A stretch of DNA of 64,000 nt from Candidatus Trichofilum aggregatum (GCA_016716885.1 JADJUV010000039.1:1-64000); one strand, 5' to 3'. Shown: positions 16,633 to 27,779, numbered from the stretch's first letter. Numbers and translations: made by a program. Notes: generated from the letters alone by a model not told the origin.

Positions 16633-19350
16633 ATGACCGAACAAACCACTTTTTTCTCCCTGCTCCGTACTCATTTCAGTCCTGATGAACTCAAAACCCT
16701 CTGTTTTACCCTGGGGGTGGATTACGATGACCTGGATACCAGCCGCAAGTCCAGCCTGGCCCGTGAACTGGTCGAACATTGCCACCGGCGCGGCCAACTG
16801 CCCCAACTCGAAGCCACCATCCGCCAACAACGCCCTGACATTCTCTGGCCCAACCCCGGCGACCCAACTACGCCCGATCCTCTTAACCACCATTTCCAGG
16901 GCCTCATCCAGCTTCTCTCCTCAGACCGTTACCAGCTGGATAGCCGCTTTGTGCAACTGACGCTCCTGATTGATCGGGGGCCAGACGCGCAGTGGCAAAA
17001 CCACCCTGCTCCGCCGCCTGCAACTGGATCACGCCTGGCGCGAACTGGAAACCCGGGCTTTTTGGCGGCGTGTTGGGGGGGGCCCCCCCCCTCTTCGTCT
17101 GCGCCGACCGCGCCACCCACCCCACCCCACTTCGCCTTCGCCCCGCTCAACGCTTACCGGGGCGACAAACCCGGCGACCCACCCCCGTCGCCCTTCGCCT
17201 GGCTGGCCCGCGAATGGCAAAACCGCCACTCTGGCGTGGCTGACTTCAATACCATTTTCCGCCAGGGGCGACTCATCTTGCTTTTGGATGGGCTGAACGA
17301 AATCCCCCACCGGGATAAAAGTGATTACCAGGAACGGGTTGGTGAATGGCAAGCCTTTCTGCCCAATGCCCATTGCGGCAACACCGTCTCTTTAGTTGCC
17401 GCAACCTGGGTACCGGGCGGGGCGGGTGAAGCCGTGCCCGTGCGCCGCGTCCAGGTCGAACCCTGACCCCGGCCCAAATCGAGACCTTCCTGGCCCTTTA
17501 CCTGGGAGAAGAGCCAACCTGTCTGGGACAGCCTGCGCCACGACGACAAACAGCTTACCCTTGTTTGGCTCTCCGTTCTTCCTGCGCCTGCTGGTAGACC
17601 AACCCAACCTGCCGCCCAAACTCAACCCAACACTAATCACTTTGGCGCGCCGCTTACCGGCTTTGCGCCGTGCCCTGCACCGGGAAGTGGTGCAACAACA
17701 TCCCCTATTCCGGTACGGCCACTTGCTGACGGATGACGACCGGCAACAGATCATCAACAACGAATGGGCTACCGCCACCGATTTGCCTACTGACGGCTTG
17801 CTTCTACCCCACCTGGAACAACTGGCCCACCGGATGCAGGCGGGCCGGGAAACGCCGGAAGCCAACCAGGTGCGCCTGCCGGAGAAAACGGTACGTTCCT
17901 TGCTGGATCACGGTCAAGCGAAGAAATGATCAGGCGGCGTGCAAACTGAATGCTGGACAAAGATGTGGCCCGGCGCGAGATTACCTACTTCCACCAACTG
18001 CTCCAGGAATATTTTGCGGGCCGGGTGTTGGCGCAACAGCCGAACCGGAGCGGGTCAAAACCCCTGGCAGGAGAGCGACATCCAACCAACGGTGGCGGAA
18101 CAGTTAAAACGGGGAAAACCCGGGCTACCGGCCCTACCCACGACCGGTTGGGAAGAAAGCACCCTGCTGGCTGTGGCTATGACCGACAACCCGGCCCAGT
18201 TTATCCGCAACCTGATACCGGTGAACCTGCCCCTGGCCGCCCGCTGTGCCAACCTGCCCGAACACCACCCCGCCCACGAAAAAGCAGTTGCAGGACGCCC
18301 TGGAGCGGATCACAACCCAGAAGCCGATTTGCGGCGCGGATTAGTGCCGCCGAAGCGTTGGTGACCTGGGCGATCCCCGGTTTAGCCGCCACACGGCCAC
18401 ATGGCGACTACCTGCTCCCGCCGCTGGTGACAATCCCCGCCGGGCGTTACCCCATTGGATGACAAAAGCGGTTACGCCGACGAAAAAACCAGCCCACGAA
18501 GTGGCGATTGCCCCGTTTGACATGGCCGTTTACCCCATGACCAATGCCGAGTACCGATTGTTCATACAGGCAAACGGCTATGAAAACGAACAGTGGTGGG
18601 AAACAGAAGCGGCACGAGCCTGGTTGCGCGGTGAAGGCAGCAACACCAGTGCCTTACAACAAGGCCGCGATTATCAAAAATACCTGCAAGACTTTTCCGA
18701 ACAATCAATTCAGAATGCCAATGCCTCGCCCGATCAGATTGAATTCTGGTTGTGGCTCCGCAAGGCTTCCGATGAAGAACGGGATCAGCAATACGAAAAA
18801 TGGTATCCCTCTGGCAAAATCTATCGTCAACCGGAATATTGGGACGACAGCCGGTTCAACCACCAATCCCAGCCGGTGGTAGGGACTAGTTGGTTTGAGG
18901 CACGGGCTTATTGCGCCTGGCTGTCGGCGCAAACAGGAGCGGTATAGTTTACCCACAGAGGTGGAATGGGAAGCGCACGCGGCCAACAGGGGCGTACCCT
19001 TACGGCCCCACATTTGACCCCACGAACGGCAACACTTTTGAAACCCATCTGCGGCGCACCACGCCGGTCGGTGTATTCCCCCGCGGCCGCACCCCTGAAG
19101 GTATCGCCGATTTGAGTGGTAATGTGTGGGAATGGACGACAACGATTTGGGGTGAGAATCTACAAAACCCCACCTTTACTTATCCCTACAACGCCACCGA
19201 CGGGCGCGAAGATTGGGACGAGGGCACAGCCCGGCGCGTGGTGCGCGGCGGGTCGTGGACTCAGTCAGAACGCCGCGCGGCCCCGTGGTCCACGTCTTGA
19301 TCTCGTCACACGACCTCGGTTGTCGGCTGGTGCGCCGTCCCCCATCTCCA
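16633..19350 (+). pseudogene. EAD-NACHT-FGE STAND NTPase, broken by many frameshifts
   Basis: The pieces form a single protein of about 900 residues spread over three frames. N-terminus (16633-16860): a death-like effector-associated domain (FFSLLRTHFSPDELKTLCF...). Then a NACHT NTPase with Walker A GQTRSGKTTLL (about 16979-17011, frame 2) and Walker B LLLDGLNEIPH (about 17279, frame 1). Next come helical STAND repeats with ITYFHQLLQEYFAGRVL (about 17980) and LLPPLVTIPAG (about 18412). Last is a formylglycine-generating-enzyme/SUMF1-like domain: YPMTNAEYRLFI, GTSWFEARAYCAWLS, GIADLSGNVWEW, RRVVRGGSW. At least seven shifts are needed. STAND proteins are signal-triggered switches, often in defence or cell death. 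Only one GCGGCCGC lies in 2.7 kb. It could be real decay or bad sequence. Confidence 0.78.
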
Positions 19351-19697
19351 TGATCTCTGGCCTCTGTTCCCGGCGGGCGAACGGTAGTGAGTCCCGCCTC
19401 TGGGCAGGGCAGGTGGCCAAATCGGGAGGGAACTTCCCACCCCGCGCCCCCGCGGGGGGCGGGTCGGCCGGGCGGTCTGGGGGGAGGCAGCGGAATGAAC
19501 GTCCCCGGGCACCGGCTGCCCCACCCACACTCTGGGACTCTTCACTCCGAAGCCCGTAACTATTCGCCCAACTGTGACAATAACCGGGAAAGAGCCCCGG
19601 TTGCCCTCCCCCCCCTCCGCCCCCGGGGGGGGAAGATTTTTGGTAAAAGGGGGGGGGAAAGAAAACCCGGCCTGTATTTCTTATTTTGCCAACGGCA
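19351..19697. other. Damaged or low-quality non-coding stretch
   Basis: After the FGE-like end (GCRLVRRPP at about 19320) the sequence turns into G/C homopolymers (CCCCCGCGGGGGGCGGG, CCCCCCCCTCCGCCCCCGGGG, GGGGGGGGG). No gene is supported, and the native 3' end of the STAND gene cannot be fixed. Confidence 0.5.
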
Positions 19698-22141
19698 TCA
19701 AAGATTCAGGGCGCGGCCGCTAAACTCCACCACCGCCTCATAGGCGTTAACCAGACCGTAACCTGTGGTGTTACTGGGCGTGGTTGAACCGTTGCCACAA
19801 GCATCCGTCATTGCAAACGGGGTGGCTGTGCTGATGATAAGTTGCTCCGTCTGCTCAATATCGCCGATCAGGCTGGGGTCGGCTGACCAGAGCAGGGCCA
19901 CCACCCCCACAATGTGCGGCCCGGCCATGGATGTGCCGCTGGCAATCTCGTAGCTGTTGTTGGGATAAGCGGAGAGGATGCCTTCACCGGGGGCCATGAT
20001 ATCGGGTTTAACGCGGCCGCTACCGTCCACCACCACCGGTCCCCGGCTACTAAAATCAGCCACTCCCCCAAATTCATTACTGGCCCCCACCGAAAACACC
20101 TCATCATAAATCGCCAACGGATCAGCCACCGTCTCACAGCCGCCATAACCATCATTGCCCGCCGACCCCACCACAAAAATGCCCGCCGCTCGCAAAGCCT
20201 TTACCGCCGGCAAAAAGACCGTCGGGTCACAACCTTCCACATCCGGGCAACCCCAAGAATTATTGAGCACATGGGCCGAAGCGAGTCGGTTCCCCTTGCG
20301 TGAGCGGGTCGCCATCCAAAGGGAAGGGGGCCAACATGAACTGCATACAGTCCAGGTAAAGGGCGGGGTTCGCCAGATTACGCGCCAGGTTGACACAGCC
20401 GATCCATTCGGCTCCCGGTGCGACGCCTACCGTCTGGCCGACAATCGAGCCAAGCGTGTGGGTTCCGTGGCCGCCAATGTCGGTGGGTTGGGTGGAATGG
20501 TTCCAGGGATCAAACCAGTTGCCGTCGTTGCCGTCATCGCGGCCGCGATACTGCCCCGCCAGTTCAGGATGATCCCCATCCACCCCGGAGTCCGACTGCC
20601 CAATGACAATGCCTTCCCCACGCGCCCCAAATTCTGTCCACACCTGCACCGCACCAATACTGGTTAGATTCCATTCCGGGCTGGTGGGCGCGGCCGCGCT
20701 ACCCGTAGCCGCCTCTGCCAAAGCTGGCAAGGGGCGCAACACCGGGCTATCCAAAATGCGATCCACTTCCGGCTGGCTGTTCAGCCAAAGGCGCAGAAAC
20801 GGCCCGGCCTCAATTTCGATGGCGTTGACCAGATAGTAGGGGGTGTAATCAACCCCTAGCGTGTCCAACGTGGCCCGAATATCGGCCTGGGTCACGTTAG
20901 CCCGGTCAACCAGGGTGTCATAGACAAACTGGCGGCGGGCGTCGTAGTCGGTCATGCTCGCGGCCGCGGACACATCCGCCTGATCGTTGAGGATGACAAA
21001 CAGCCGTTCGCCATGGAAACCGGGCTGGCCCACCAGGGCATACAAAAGCACTGCTACCAGCCAGACGGCCAGCGCGGCCGCGACAATCCCCGGTCGCCAG
21101 CCGGTCTGATTCTCCGATGGCCCGGCCCGATGCCGCCACAACCAGACAGCTAACGCCACCAGACTAACCAGCAAACCAAACACGATACCGCCCAACAAGG
21201 CGTACAAAGCCCAGGCCAAAATGTCACGCGAACCCAGATTCAAGACCAGGATTAGCTCATCGGGATCAAGGAGCATGAGGGGCGCGGCCGCGTTCAATCC
21301 CGCCAGCACAGCCATGGCCAACCAATTTTTGCTCGTCTGGCCGCCACCGGGCCAGCGGGTGAGGGCCATCATGGCCCAGCCCAGAGGCATTAACAAGGGC
21401 ATCAGCAACAATTGCTGACTGTTGTGCCCCACCCCACCGGCGAACAAGAGCAACACCACCCCGGCCACCAGACCACCCCCCACCCCGCTCCACACCGGGC
21501 TGACAGACGCTCGTTGCAGCGGCCGCACCAGGAAAAAATCAAGGGCCAGCCCGACGTTGAGGCCCATCAACAGCCCCACCATGAGATTCATGACGGTGTC
21601 CAGGGGTGAACCCAGTGCCCCATAAACCAGCCACCACACCAGAGGCAACGGGGCCAATAAAAGGGCTGACCCTAAAACATGGCCCCGTCTTAGCTGGAGC
21701 TTCCAATCCGGGTCATTTCTTTTTTGCTGACGCCAGATAACGGCCACCAGCCCAACCAAAAAGAGCAAGTTGCCCACGATTTGTAACAGGGCGGTTGTCT
21801 GGGCGGCGGTAGGCCCGGCCAACCGGACAGGCAGAAGCAGGAAAAAACTCGCGGCCGCAAGTGCCCACACGGTAAACACGGCCCCCATAACGCGGCCGCG
21901 CCAGAAATAGGCCAGGACAGCCGTCGGCACAAACAACAAGATTGCCTGGAATAGTCCCACGACCGCCCACCCATCCCGGGGTATCCAGCCCTGTTGATAC
22001 CATGATTTCCAGGGTAAACCAGGTGAAATAGTGCGGCGCGGCCGCGACCCCCACCAACCAAAGAAAGAGCAACCCCGCCAAAATCAGCCCCAACCAATCC
22101 AATTCGGTTTCCTTGTTCGTTACCGTGTTTGTTTCATCCAT
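19698..22141 (-). CDS. Multi-pass membrane subtilisin-like serine protease (two frameshifts)
   Basis: The start is MDETNT at 22141. The first third is membrane: about eight hydrophobic helices. Then comes a short propeptide-like region and a peptidase S8 domain with the catalytic triad visible: Asp in GQSDSGVDGDHPEL, His in GGHGTHTLGS, the oxyanion Asn in GSAGNDG, and Ser in SGTSMAGPHIVG. The frame shifts near 21965 (between helix 1 and helix 2) and at 20292-20295 (GGGG on the coding strand, probably GGG), so the real protein is about 810 residues. The catalytic domain should face outside. A GCGGCCGC-rich gene, convergent with the STAND gene. Confidence 0.85.
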
Positions 22142-22147
22142 TGCCAA

Positions 22148-22499
22148 AGCCTCTCAATATCCTACAACTAATGAAAAAGAAGCGGTTACACAGAGAGCAC
22201 AGAGGGGGAGACAGAGATTCACAGAGAAAAGAATCATTTTGAGTATCTGTACAGGTTCCCTGGCTGTGACGATACCGAAACAGCTTACCCTCACCCCCAG
22301 CCCCTCTCCCTGGGGAGAGGATTAGGATGAGGGGCTTCATTCTTGAAACCTCTGTGAATCTCTGTGTCTCCTCTGTGCCCTCTGTGTTCCTCCCATCCCC
22401 AGGCCAGATTGTACCCGCGGCCGCGTAAACTTGCCGCCAACCCCCCTTGCAGAGAAAATTACCCGCAACATTCCCTCCCCAATTCCCACGAGGTATTTT
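22148..22499. repeat. Intergenic repeats: CTCTGTG words and repeat C
   Basis: Positions 22186-22230 (ACACAGAGAGCACAGAGG, AGAGATTCACAGAG) and 22335-22395 (CCTCTGTGAATCTCTGTGTC, CTCTGTGCCCTCTGTG) are inverted copies of the same words and can pair over about 100 bases. Between them (22287-22335) sits repeat C (CCCAGCCCCTCTCCCTGGGG ... GAGGATTAGGATGAGGGG). The SDR gene start is at 22500. Confidence 0.7.
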
Positions 22500-23509
22500 G
22501 TGCGCAAAAAAACCATTCTCATCACCGGAGCCTCAGGCGAAATCGGTCAAGCCCTTATCAAAGCCTTAGCCGAAAAAAACAGCCACCAGATATTGTCCCT
22601 CGACTTACACGCCCTACCGGCCGAAACCAAACCCCTCGCTACCCACATCGAAGGGGACATTTTAGACGACTATTTGTTAGGCCGGCTCGTAAGCCAATAC
22701 GAATTTGATGCCATCTACCACCTGGCGGCCTTGCTCTCCACCCGTGCCGAATTTGTGCCTGAATCGGCCCACAAGGTCAACGTGGAAGGCACACTCCGCC
22801 TGCTCAAAATGGCCGCCGAACAATCCCAATGGCGCGGCCAGGCGGTGCAGTTCATCTTCCCTAGCTCCATTGCCGTGTATGGCCTGCCTGATCTGGAAAC
22901 GAAGGGGCAACGCAAGGTGCGCGAATGGGAATATAACAGCCCCACCACCATGTACGGCTGTAACAAGCTGTATTGTGAGTTGTTGGGCAGTTATTACAGC
23001 CAAAATTACCGCCAACTGGCGGTAGATAAACCGGCGATGCTGGATTTTCGCAGTCTGCGTTTTCCGGGGTTGATCAGCGCCTTTACCCTGCCGACGGGTG
23101 GAACCAGTGATTACGCGCCGGAGATGATTCACGCGGCCGCGCAAAACCAACCCTACCACTGCTTCGTCCGCCCCGACGCCATCATCCCGTTCATGGCCAT
23201 GCCCGATGCCGTTACCGCCCTGCTCAAGCTGGCCCAGGCCCCGCGCCAGACCCTCACCCGCACCGTCTACAACGTCACCGGCTTCAGCCTCACCGCTGAG
23301 GCCATCCGTCAACGGGTCATGGATGCGTTCCCCCAGGCTCAGATTGATTACCGCACCGATTTGAAGCGCCAGGCGATTGTGGACAGTTGGCCGGCCGATA
23401 TACACGACGCGGCCGCGCCGCTGACTGGGGCTGGCAACCCGAATACGACGCCGACCGCACCTTCGACGACTACCTCTTCCCCAACATCCGCCAGCGGTAT
23501 CAGGCGTAA
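22500..23509 (+). CDS. NAD-dependent epimerase/dehydratase (extended SDR; frameshift near 23418)
   Basis: I chose GTG 22500, spaced after CACGAGG, because the Rossmann strand follows at once: KKTILITGASGEIGQALI. The extended SDR signature continues with DGDIL-type Asp (HIEGDILDDY), YHLAALLS, the active Ser (FPSSIAVYG) and Y-x-x-x-K (TMYGCNKLYCE). It belongs to the UDP-glucose-4-epimerase/threonine-dehydrogenase branch; threonine 3-dehydrogenase-like is plausible. The frame goes wrong after DAAAP near 23418. One frame over, the natural end DWGWQPEYDADRTFDDYLF...IRQRYQA stops at 23509. One base is lost there. Confidence 0.84.
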
Positions 23510-23537
23510 GAAGCGGTCAGCCGGTCAGCTTTCAGCA

Positions 23538-23575
23538 AAAGAGCCAGTCTAGCGACTGGCTCTTTCTTTTTCTTG
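23538..23575 (+). terminator. Rho-independent terminator after the SDR gene
   Basis: A perfect 12-bp stem AAAGAGCCAGTC, loop TAGC, GACTGGCTCTTT is followed by CTTTTTCTT. It lies between convergent genes (SDR and glnS) and may serve both strands, although the T-run is better on the plus strand. Confidence 0.85.
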
Positions 23576-23582
23576 TCTCCCT

Positions 23583-23627
23583 TCTCCCGATGCGGGAGAA
23601 GGGGCGGGGATGAGGGTTGTTCGAGGG
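23583..23627. repeat. Repeat C-like short palindrome
   Basis: CTTCTCCCGATGCGGGAGAAG (two arms of nine with a short loop) and GGGGATGAGGG form a diverged copy of the C family next to the glnS stop. Confidence 0.5.
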
Positions 23628-25310
23628 TTATTCCCCGGCTGTTTTGCCCCAGGAATCACGCAGGCCGACGGTGCGGTTGAATACCAGGTTGCCAGGAGTG
23701 GAGTCAAGGTCCAGGCAGAAGTAGCCCTGGCGCATGAACTGGTAACGGGAACCTACGGGGGCTGAGGCGAGGGCTGGCTCGACGCGGCCGCGGACCACCG
23801 CCAACGAGTTCGGGTTCAAATTGGCCGTAAAATCCTGCCCCTCAGCCACCTCATTCGGGTTGATTTTGTTGAACAGTGTCTCATACAGCCGAATTTCGGC
23901 CTCGACCGACTGCTCCGCCGGAACCCAATGGATCGTGCCCTTGACCTTACGCCCATCCGGCGAAGAGCCACCTCGCGTGGCCGGATCATAGGTGCAACGG
24001 ATTTCCACCACCTGTCCGGCGTCATCCTTCACCACCCCGGTACAGGTAATGTAATAAGCCTGATTCAGCCGCACTTCCCGCCCCGGCGCGAGGCGGAAAT
24101 ATTTCCCGGGCGGGTCTTCCATGAAATCATCCCGCTCGATATAAATCTCCCGCCCAAACGGAACCGGGCGCGTGCCCATTTCCGGTTTCTGCGGATGGTT
24201 CACCACATCAAAAACTTCACCCTCGCCAGCCGGGTAATTCTCAATCACCACTTTAACCGGGTCCAAAACGGCCATCGCTCGCGGGGCGTTGTTGTTCAAA
24301 TCATCGCGGATGGCATGTTCCAACATCCCCAGTTCCACGGTGCTATTCGCCTTCGCCACCCCAATTGCCTCGCAAAAATTGCGGATGGCTTCCGGGGTGT
24401 AGCCGCGCCGCCGCAGGCCAGAAATGGTGGGCATTCGCGGATCATCCCAGCCAGACACAAATCCCTCTTTGACCAACCGCTGGAGATACCGTTTGCTCAA
24501 CACGGTATAGGTCAGATTGAGCCGGGCAAACTCGATCTGACGCGGATAATGGGGCACATCCACATTTTCCAGATACCAGTTGTATAGCGGACGATTATTC
24601 TCAAACTCCAGGGTACAGATGGAGTGGGTAATGCCTTCGATGGCGTCGGATTGGCCGTGCGCCCAGTCGTACATGGGGTAGATGCACCATTTGTCCCCGG
24701 TGCGGTGGTGGGTGGCGTGCAAAATGCGGTACATCACCGGGTCACGGAAGTTAATGTTGGGCGAGGCCATGTCAATTTTGGCCCGCAGAACCCGGGTGCC
24801 ATCAGGAAATTCACCCTTTTTCATCCGCTCAAACAGATCCAGGTTCTCCTCAACGGAACGGTTGCGATACGGGCTATCTTTACCCGGTTCGGTCAGGGTT
24901 CCCCGGTATTCCCGTATTTCATCAGCCGTGAGATCGTCCACATAGGCTTTGCCATCCCGAATGAGGAAGGTGGCCCATTCGTACAGCCGGTCAAAGTAGT
25001 CTGAGGCGAAGAAAAGGCGATCCTCCCAATCGGCTCCCAGCCAGTGAATGTCGGCCATGATGGAGTCTACATACTCTTGTTCTTCTTTGGTGGGGTTGGT
25101 GTCGTCAAAACGCAGGTTAAATTTGCCGCCAAAGTCACGGGCCAGACCATAGTTCAGGTTGATAGATTTGGCGTGGCCGATGTGCAGGTAACCATTGGGT
25201 TCAGGGGGGAACCGGGTGTGAACGCGGCCATAATTCTTATTTTGGCTAATGTCCTCTTTCACAATGGCCCGGATAAAGTCGTTGGGAGTGTCGTTTGCTC
25301 GATCGCTCAT
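23628..25310 (-). CDS. glnS: Glutaminyl-tRNA synthetase
   Basis: The 560-residue class Ib synthetase charges tRNA-Gln directly. It begins [17 protein letters not shown] (ATG 25310, behind GAGGATTTTT). It shows the HIGH motif as [10 protein letters not shown] (about residues 43-52), the GlnRS/GluRS-family RFPPEPNG, and the KMSKS-equivalent [10 protein letters not shown]. The C-terminal part is the anticodon-binding beta-barrel typical of GlnRS. The length is normal. The sequence upstream has a TATAAT-type -10 box on the minus strand (25349-25354) but only a weak -35. Only one GCGGCCGC is found in 1.7 kb. Bacterial glnS is usually of transferred origin. Confidence 0.95.
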   Translation of the reverse strand: MSDRANDTPNDFIRAIVKEDISQNKNYGRVHTRFPPEPNGYLHIGHAKSINLNYGLARDFGGKFNLRFDDTNPTKEEQEYVDSIMADIHWLGADWEDRLFFASDYFDRLYEWATFLIRDGKAYVDDLTADEIREYRGTLTEPGKDSPYRNRSVEENLDLFERMKKGEFPDGTRVLRAKIDMASPNINFRDPVMYRILHATHHRTGDKWCIYPMYDWAHGQSDAIEGITHSICTLEFENNRPLYNWYLENVDVPHYPRQIEFARLNLTYTVLSKRYLQRLVKEGFVSGWDDPRMPTISGLRRRGYTPEAIRNFCEAIGVAKANSTVELGMLEHAIRDDLNNNAPRAMAVLDPVKVVIENYPAGEGEVFDVVNHPQKPEMGTRPVPFGREIYIERDDFMEDPPGKYFRLAPGREVRLNQAYYITCTGVVKDDAGQVVEIRCTYDPATRGGSSPDGRKVKGTIHWVPAEQSVEAEIRLYETLFNKINPNEVAEGQDFTANLNPNSLAVVRGRVEPALASAPVGSRYQFMRQGYFCLDLDSTPGNLVFNRTVGLRDSWGKTAGE

Positions 25311-25408
25311 AAAAATCCTCGTCACTGATTAGAATTGGGTGAAGGGGAATTATACCGTTTTGAGGACGAATGAGCAGGTAAATGAGTGGGGGCCTAATTC
25401 TCAAACCG

Positions 25409-25760
25409 TTAAGTGAGGGCGAGCGCTTGCACCATGTCCAGGGTAATCGCAGGTAATCCCCAGGCGGCGCGGGCTTTGTCGCAATCTCCGTTGGATTCGC
25501 CGTTGCTCCAGGAAACGTGAAAGTCACGGCAAGGGGTGGGCCGGTGGGTATAGATGGTACAGGGAACGACCGGCCTTAAGGCGTAAACGCGGGGGCTGGT
25601 TTGTTCCTAACATGACCTGCCGAAAATCGGTCAATCTTTCTGTCAGTTCGAGGGGAACCATCCCCCCCGAAGAGGCGTCGGTTTCACCCCAATAAAACGA
25701 GACGCGGAAGTTAGCACAGCAGGCCCCGCAGGTAAGACATAAATCTTCAGCAAGCATCAT
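25409..25760 (-). CDS. YkgJ-family cysteine-cluster protein (frameshift at 25591-25595)
   Basis: The N-terminus has LCLTCGACCANFRVSF, the first cysteine cluster of YkgJ/FliB-like putative zinc- or iron-chelating proteins. In the next frame the second cluster follows: PCTIYTHRPTPCRDFHVSW and a Cys in NGDCDKARAAWGL, with a stop at 25409. Dropping one C from the CCCCC run (coding strand) joins both into about 116 residues, normal for the family. The biochemical function is not known. Upstream of glnS on the same strand. Confidence 0.8.
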
Positions 25761-25772
25761 TTTAGATTACTC

Positions 25773-25864
25773 GACTTTGGCACGAATGAGGACGACCTCT
25801 GGAAATCTCTCGCTTGTTCAATCTCTTAGTCTCCAGAGGTAGGAGCAAAAAACGCCAGGCTCCA
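25773..25864. repeat. Dispersed repeat E, copy 1
   Basis: The sequence follows the order GACTTTGG, CACGAATGAGGACGACCT, GGAAATCTCT, CAATCTCTTAGTCTCCAGAGG, GCAAAAAACGCCAGGCTCCA (read in parts). It matches 42874-42972 and 60938-61030. No ORF is present. Confidence 0.75.
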
Positions 25865-25865
25865 G

Positions 25866-26522
25866 TCAGATTATCCCATTTTCCCTGGCCCATATGGCCG
25901 CCTGGGTGCGATCACGGGTTCCGGTTTTCTGCAAAATGTTGGTCACGTAGTTTTTGACCGTACCTTCGGCCAGGTGTAAGCGCAAGGCGATTTCCGGGTT
26001 GCTAAACCCCTGGGCCATGAGGTGCAAAATCTCCCGTTCCCGTTCAGACAGGGTATCCGGGGTGTCGTCGGGCCGCGGCCGCGGCTGAATGCCCGCCCGG
26101 CTCAGTTCCCCCAACACCCGCCGGGCCACCGACGGCCCCAAGAGGACGCCACCCCCAGCCACAGTACGCACCGCATTGGCTAACTCCTGTCCGGACACAT
26201 CCTTGAGCAGATAACCAGAGGCCCCGGCGCGTAACCCTTCAAACAGGTAGGCATCATCATCAAAGGTGGTCAGAATGAGAATGTGGGCCTCCGGCCATTG
26301 CTGGCACAGTTGGCGGGTGGCCTCAACCCCATCCATCACCGGCATACGAATATCCATGAGGACGACATCGGGTTGGAGGGTGGCATAGGCCGAGACCGCG
26401 GCCGCGCCGTTTTCCGCCTCACCTACCACCGCCATGTCTGGCTCTAGCTCCAGCAAGGTGCGCAAACCCTCACGCATGAGGCGTTGATCATCGGCGAGAA
26501 GGATGCGGAGAGAGGAAGGCAT
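25866..26522 (-). CDS. NarL/FixJ-family response regulator
   Basis: The 218-residue product starts at MPSSLRILLADDQRLM. The receiver domain has acidic DD (residues 11-12), phospho-acceptor Asp in PDVVLMDIRMPVMDG (about 55), Thr/Ser switch LTTFDDD and Lys in YLLKDVSG. The C-terminal LuxR-type helix-turn-helix is LSEREREILHLMAQGFSNPEIALRL...TVKNYVTNILQK. It lies directly downstream of its histidine kinase, so the two form a DesK/NarX-NarL-like pair. The stimulus is unknown. The gene pair is also downstream of two membrane proteins on the same strand. Confidence 0.93.
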   Translation of the reverse strand: MPSSLRILLADDQRLMREGLRTLLELEPDMAVVGEAENGAAAVSAYATLQPDVVLMDIRMPVMDGVEATRQLCQQWPEAHILILTTFDDDAYLFEGLRAGASGYLLKDVSGQELANAVRTVAGGGVLLGPSVARRVLGELSRAGIQPRPRPDDTPDTLSEREREILHLMAQGFSNPEIALRLHLAEGTVKNYVTNILQKTGTRDRTQAAIWARENGII

Positions 26523-26570
26523 GATTTTTGAATGGTGAATGGTGAATAGTGAACGGATAGTCAAGACTGT
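26523..26570. repeat. TGAATGG heptamer spacer
   Basis: TTTGAATGGTGAATGGTGAATAGTGAACGG is a degenerate 7-base tandem array between the kinase and response-regulator genes. Confidence 0.7.
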
Positions 26571-27779
26571 TTACTGTTCACTTTCTTTCCGCAAGGGCAG
26601 CTCCAGTGAAACCAGTGTACCGCCTTCGTGGGGCGTGGACAAGGTGAGGGAGCCGCCGAGTTGTTCGGCGCGTTCGCGCAGGCCCTGTAGACCAAAACGA
26701 CCTTCGGGGATGGTGGTGGGTAGGCCCTGTCCATCGTCGCGCACGGACAGGCTCAGGCTGGTTTCGCTGGTGATAAAACGTATCCAGACCTTTTGCGCGG
26801 CCGCGTGCCGTTGCACATTGGTCAGCCCTTCTTGAGCGGTGCGGTAGAGCGCCAGCCGCTGTTCCGCTGTTAACATGGGTTCACTGCCATCCACATGCAA
26901 ATCAACACTCAGCCCCGTAGCGAGACTAAAGTTCTTCACCATCTGAACAAGGGCATTGGTAAGATTTGCCGGGATGGTGTCATCGTCTACCGGGGTACGT
27001 AAGGTGGCTACCGTGCGGCGCAGTTCGGCCAGGGCTTCTTTCAACTGTTCCCGCATGGCGCCGATCATGTGGGCGGCCCGCTCCGGGCTGGTGGGAATGA
27101 GCCGTTGCGCCCCTTCCAATTGCACCACCGCCACGGTCAGACGGTGGCCCAATGAGTCATGCATCTCACGGGCCAGGCGGTTGCGCTCTTCCGCGGCCGC
27201 GAGCTGTTGCGCCTGTTTGGTGAAATGCTGTAACTGCTGATGGGCCTCTTGCAACTCGGCCAACAGCTGATCGCTCTTTTTGCGGGCTTCATTGGCCGAA
27301 CGAAGCGCACTCCCAAAAGCGCCGAAGAAGGTATATCCCCCCAAATAGGTCAACACATCCAAAGCCGGGCAGTGACATACCCAAACCTTCACTGTATAGG
27401 TCACTACAAAAAACAGGCCAATCCAGCCCAGGGCCAGATGCAGGGGCAAAAACAGCATCGTCTGGGCGCTTAACACAAAAAACAGGATGGCGACTATGTC
27501 CATCTGTGGCTCAAGAAGGACAATGAGTGCCAGGATACTGGTTTGAGCCGCCAGATAAAGATGAAGCCAGGGCAGGCGATTTTCGGTATGGGGATAAAAA
27601 GCCAATAGAATGGCAAAAGCCACGAGCAAACCTAGAATTAGCCCGGCGTGGGGGGACGCGGTGATAGTCCCCCAGGTCGTGACCACGATGGTTAAAACCG
27701 TGAGGTAGGATGCCAGGTTGAGCAACCAGAAATTGTGATTGGAACTCCCTGATGGGTTAAAGAGGGTGACGTATTTCAT
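26571..27779 (-). CDS. Sensor histidine kinase, NarX/DesK type (HisKA_3)
   Basis: The 402-residue kinase starts at ATG 27779, overlapping the upstream stop as ATGA. It has six or so membrane helices in residues 20-165, then a coiled coil (SANEARKKSDQLLAELQEAHQQL). The HisKA_3 phospho-acceptor follows in EERNRLAREMHDSLGHRL, then an HATPase with the N-box-like LYRTAQEGLTNVQRHA and G-box DDGQGLP...GRFGLQGLRERAEQLGG. It is probably a membrane-state or small-molecule sensor. Its partner is the response regulator at 25866-26522. Confidence 0.92.
   Translation of the reverse strand: MKYVTLFNPSGSSNHNFWLLNLASYLTVLTIVVTTWGTITASPHAGLILGLLVAFAILLAFYPHTENRLPWLHLYLAAQTSILALIVLLEPQMDIVAILFFVLSAQTMLFLPLHLALGWIGLFFVVTYTVKVWVCHCPALDVLTYLGGYTFFGAFGSALRSANEARKKSDQLLAELQEAHQQLQHFTKQAQQLAAAEERNRLAREMHDSLGHRLTVAVVQLEGAQRLIPTSPERAAHMIGAMREQLKEALAELRRTVATLRTPVDDDTIPANLTNALVQMVKNFSLATGLSVDLHVDGSEPMLTAEQRLALYRTAQEGLTNVQRHAAAQKVWIRFITSETSLSLSVRDDGQGLPTTIPEGRFGLQGLRERAEQLGGSLTLSTPHEGGTLVSLELPLRKESEQ

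Noticed and set aside
23928..24587. 219-residue plus-strand ORF across glnS
   Set aside because: A shadow of glnS with no recognisable family; composition is typical of an antisense frame.
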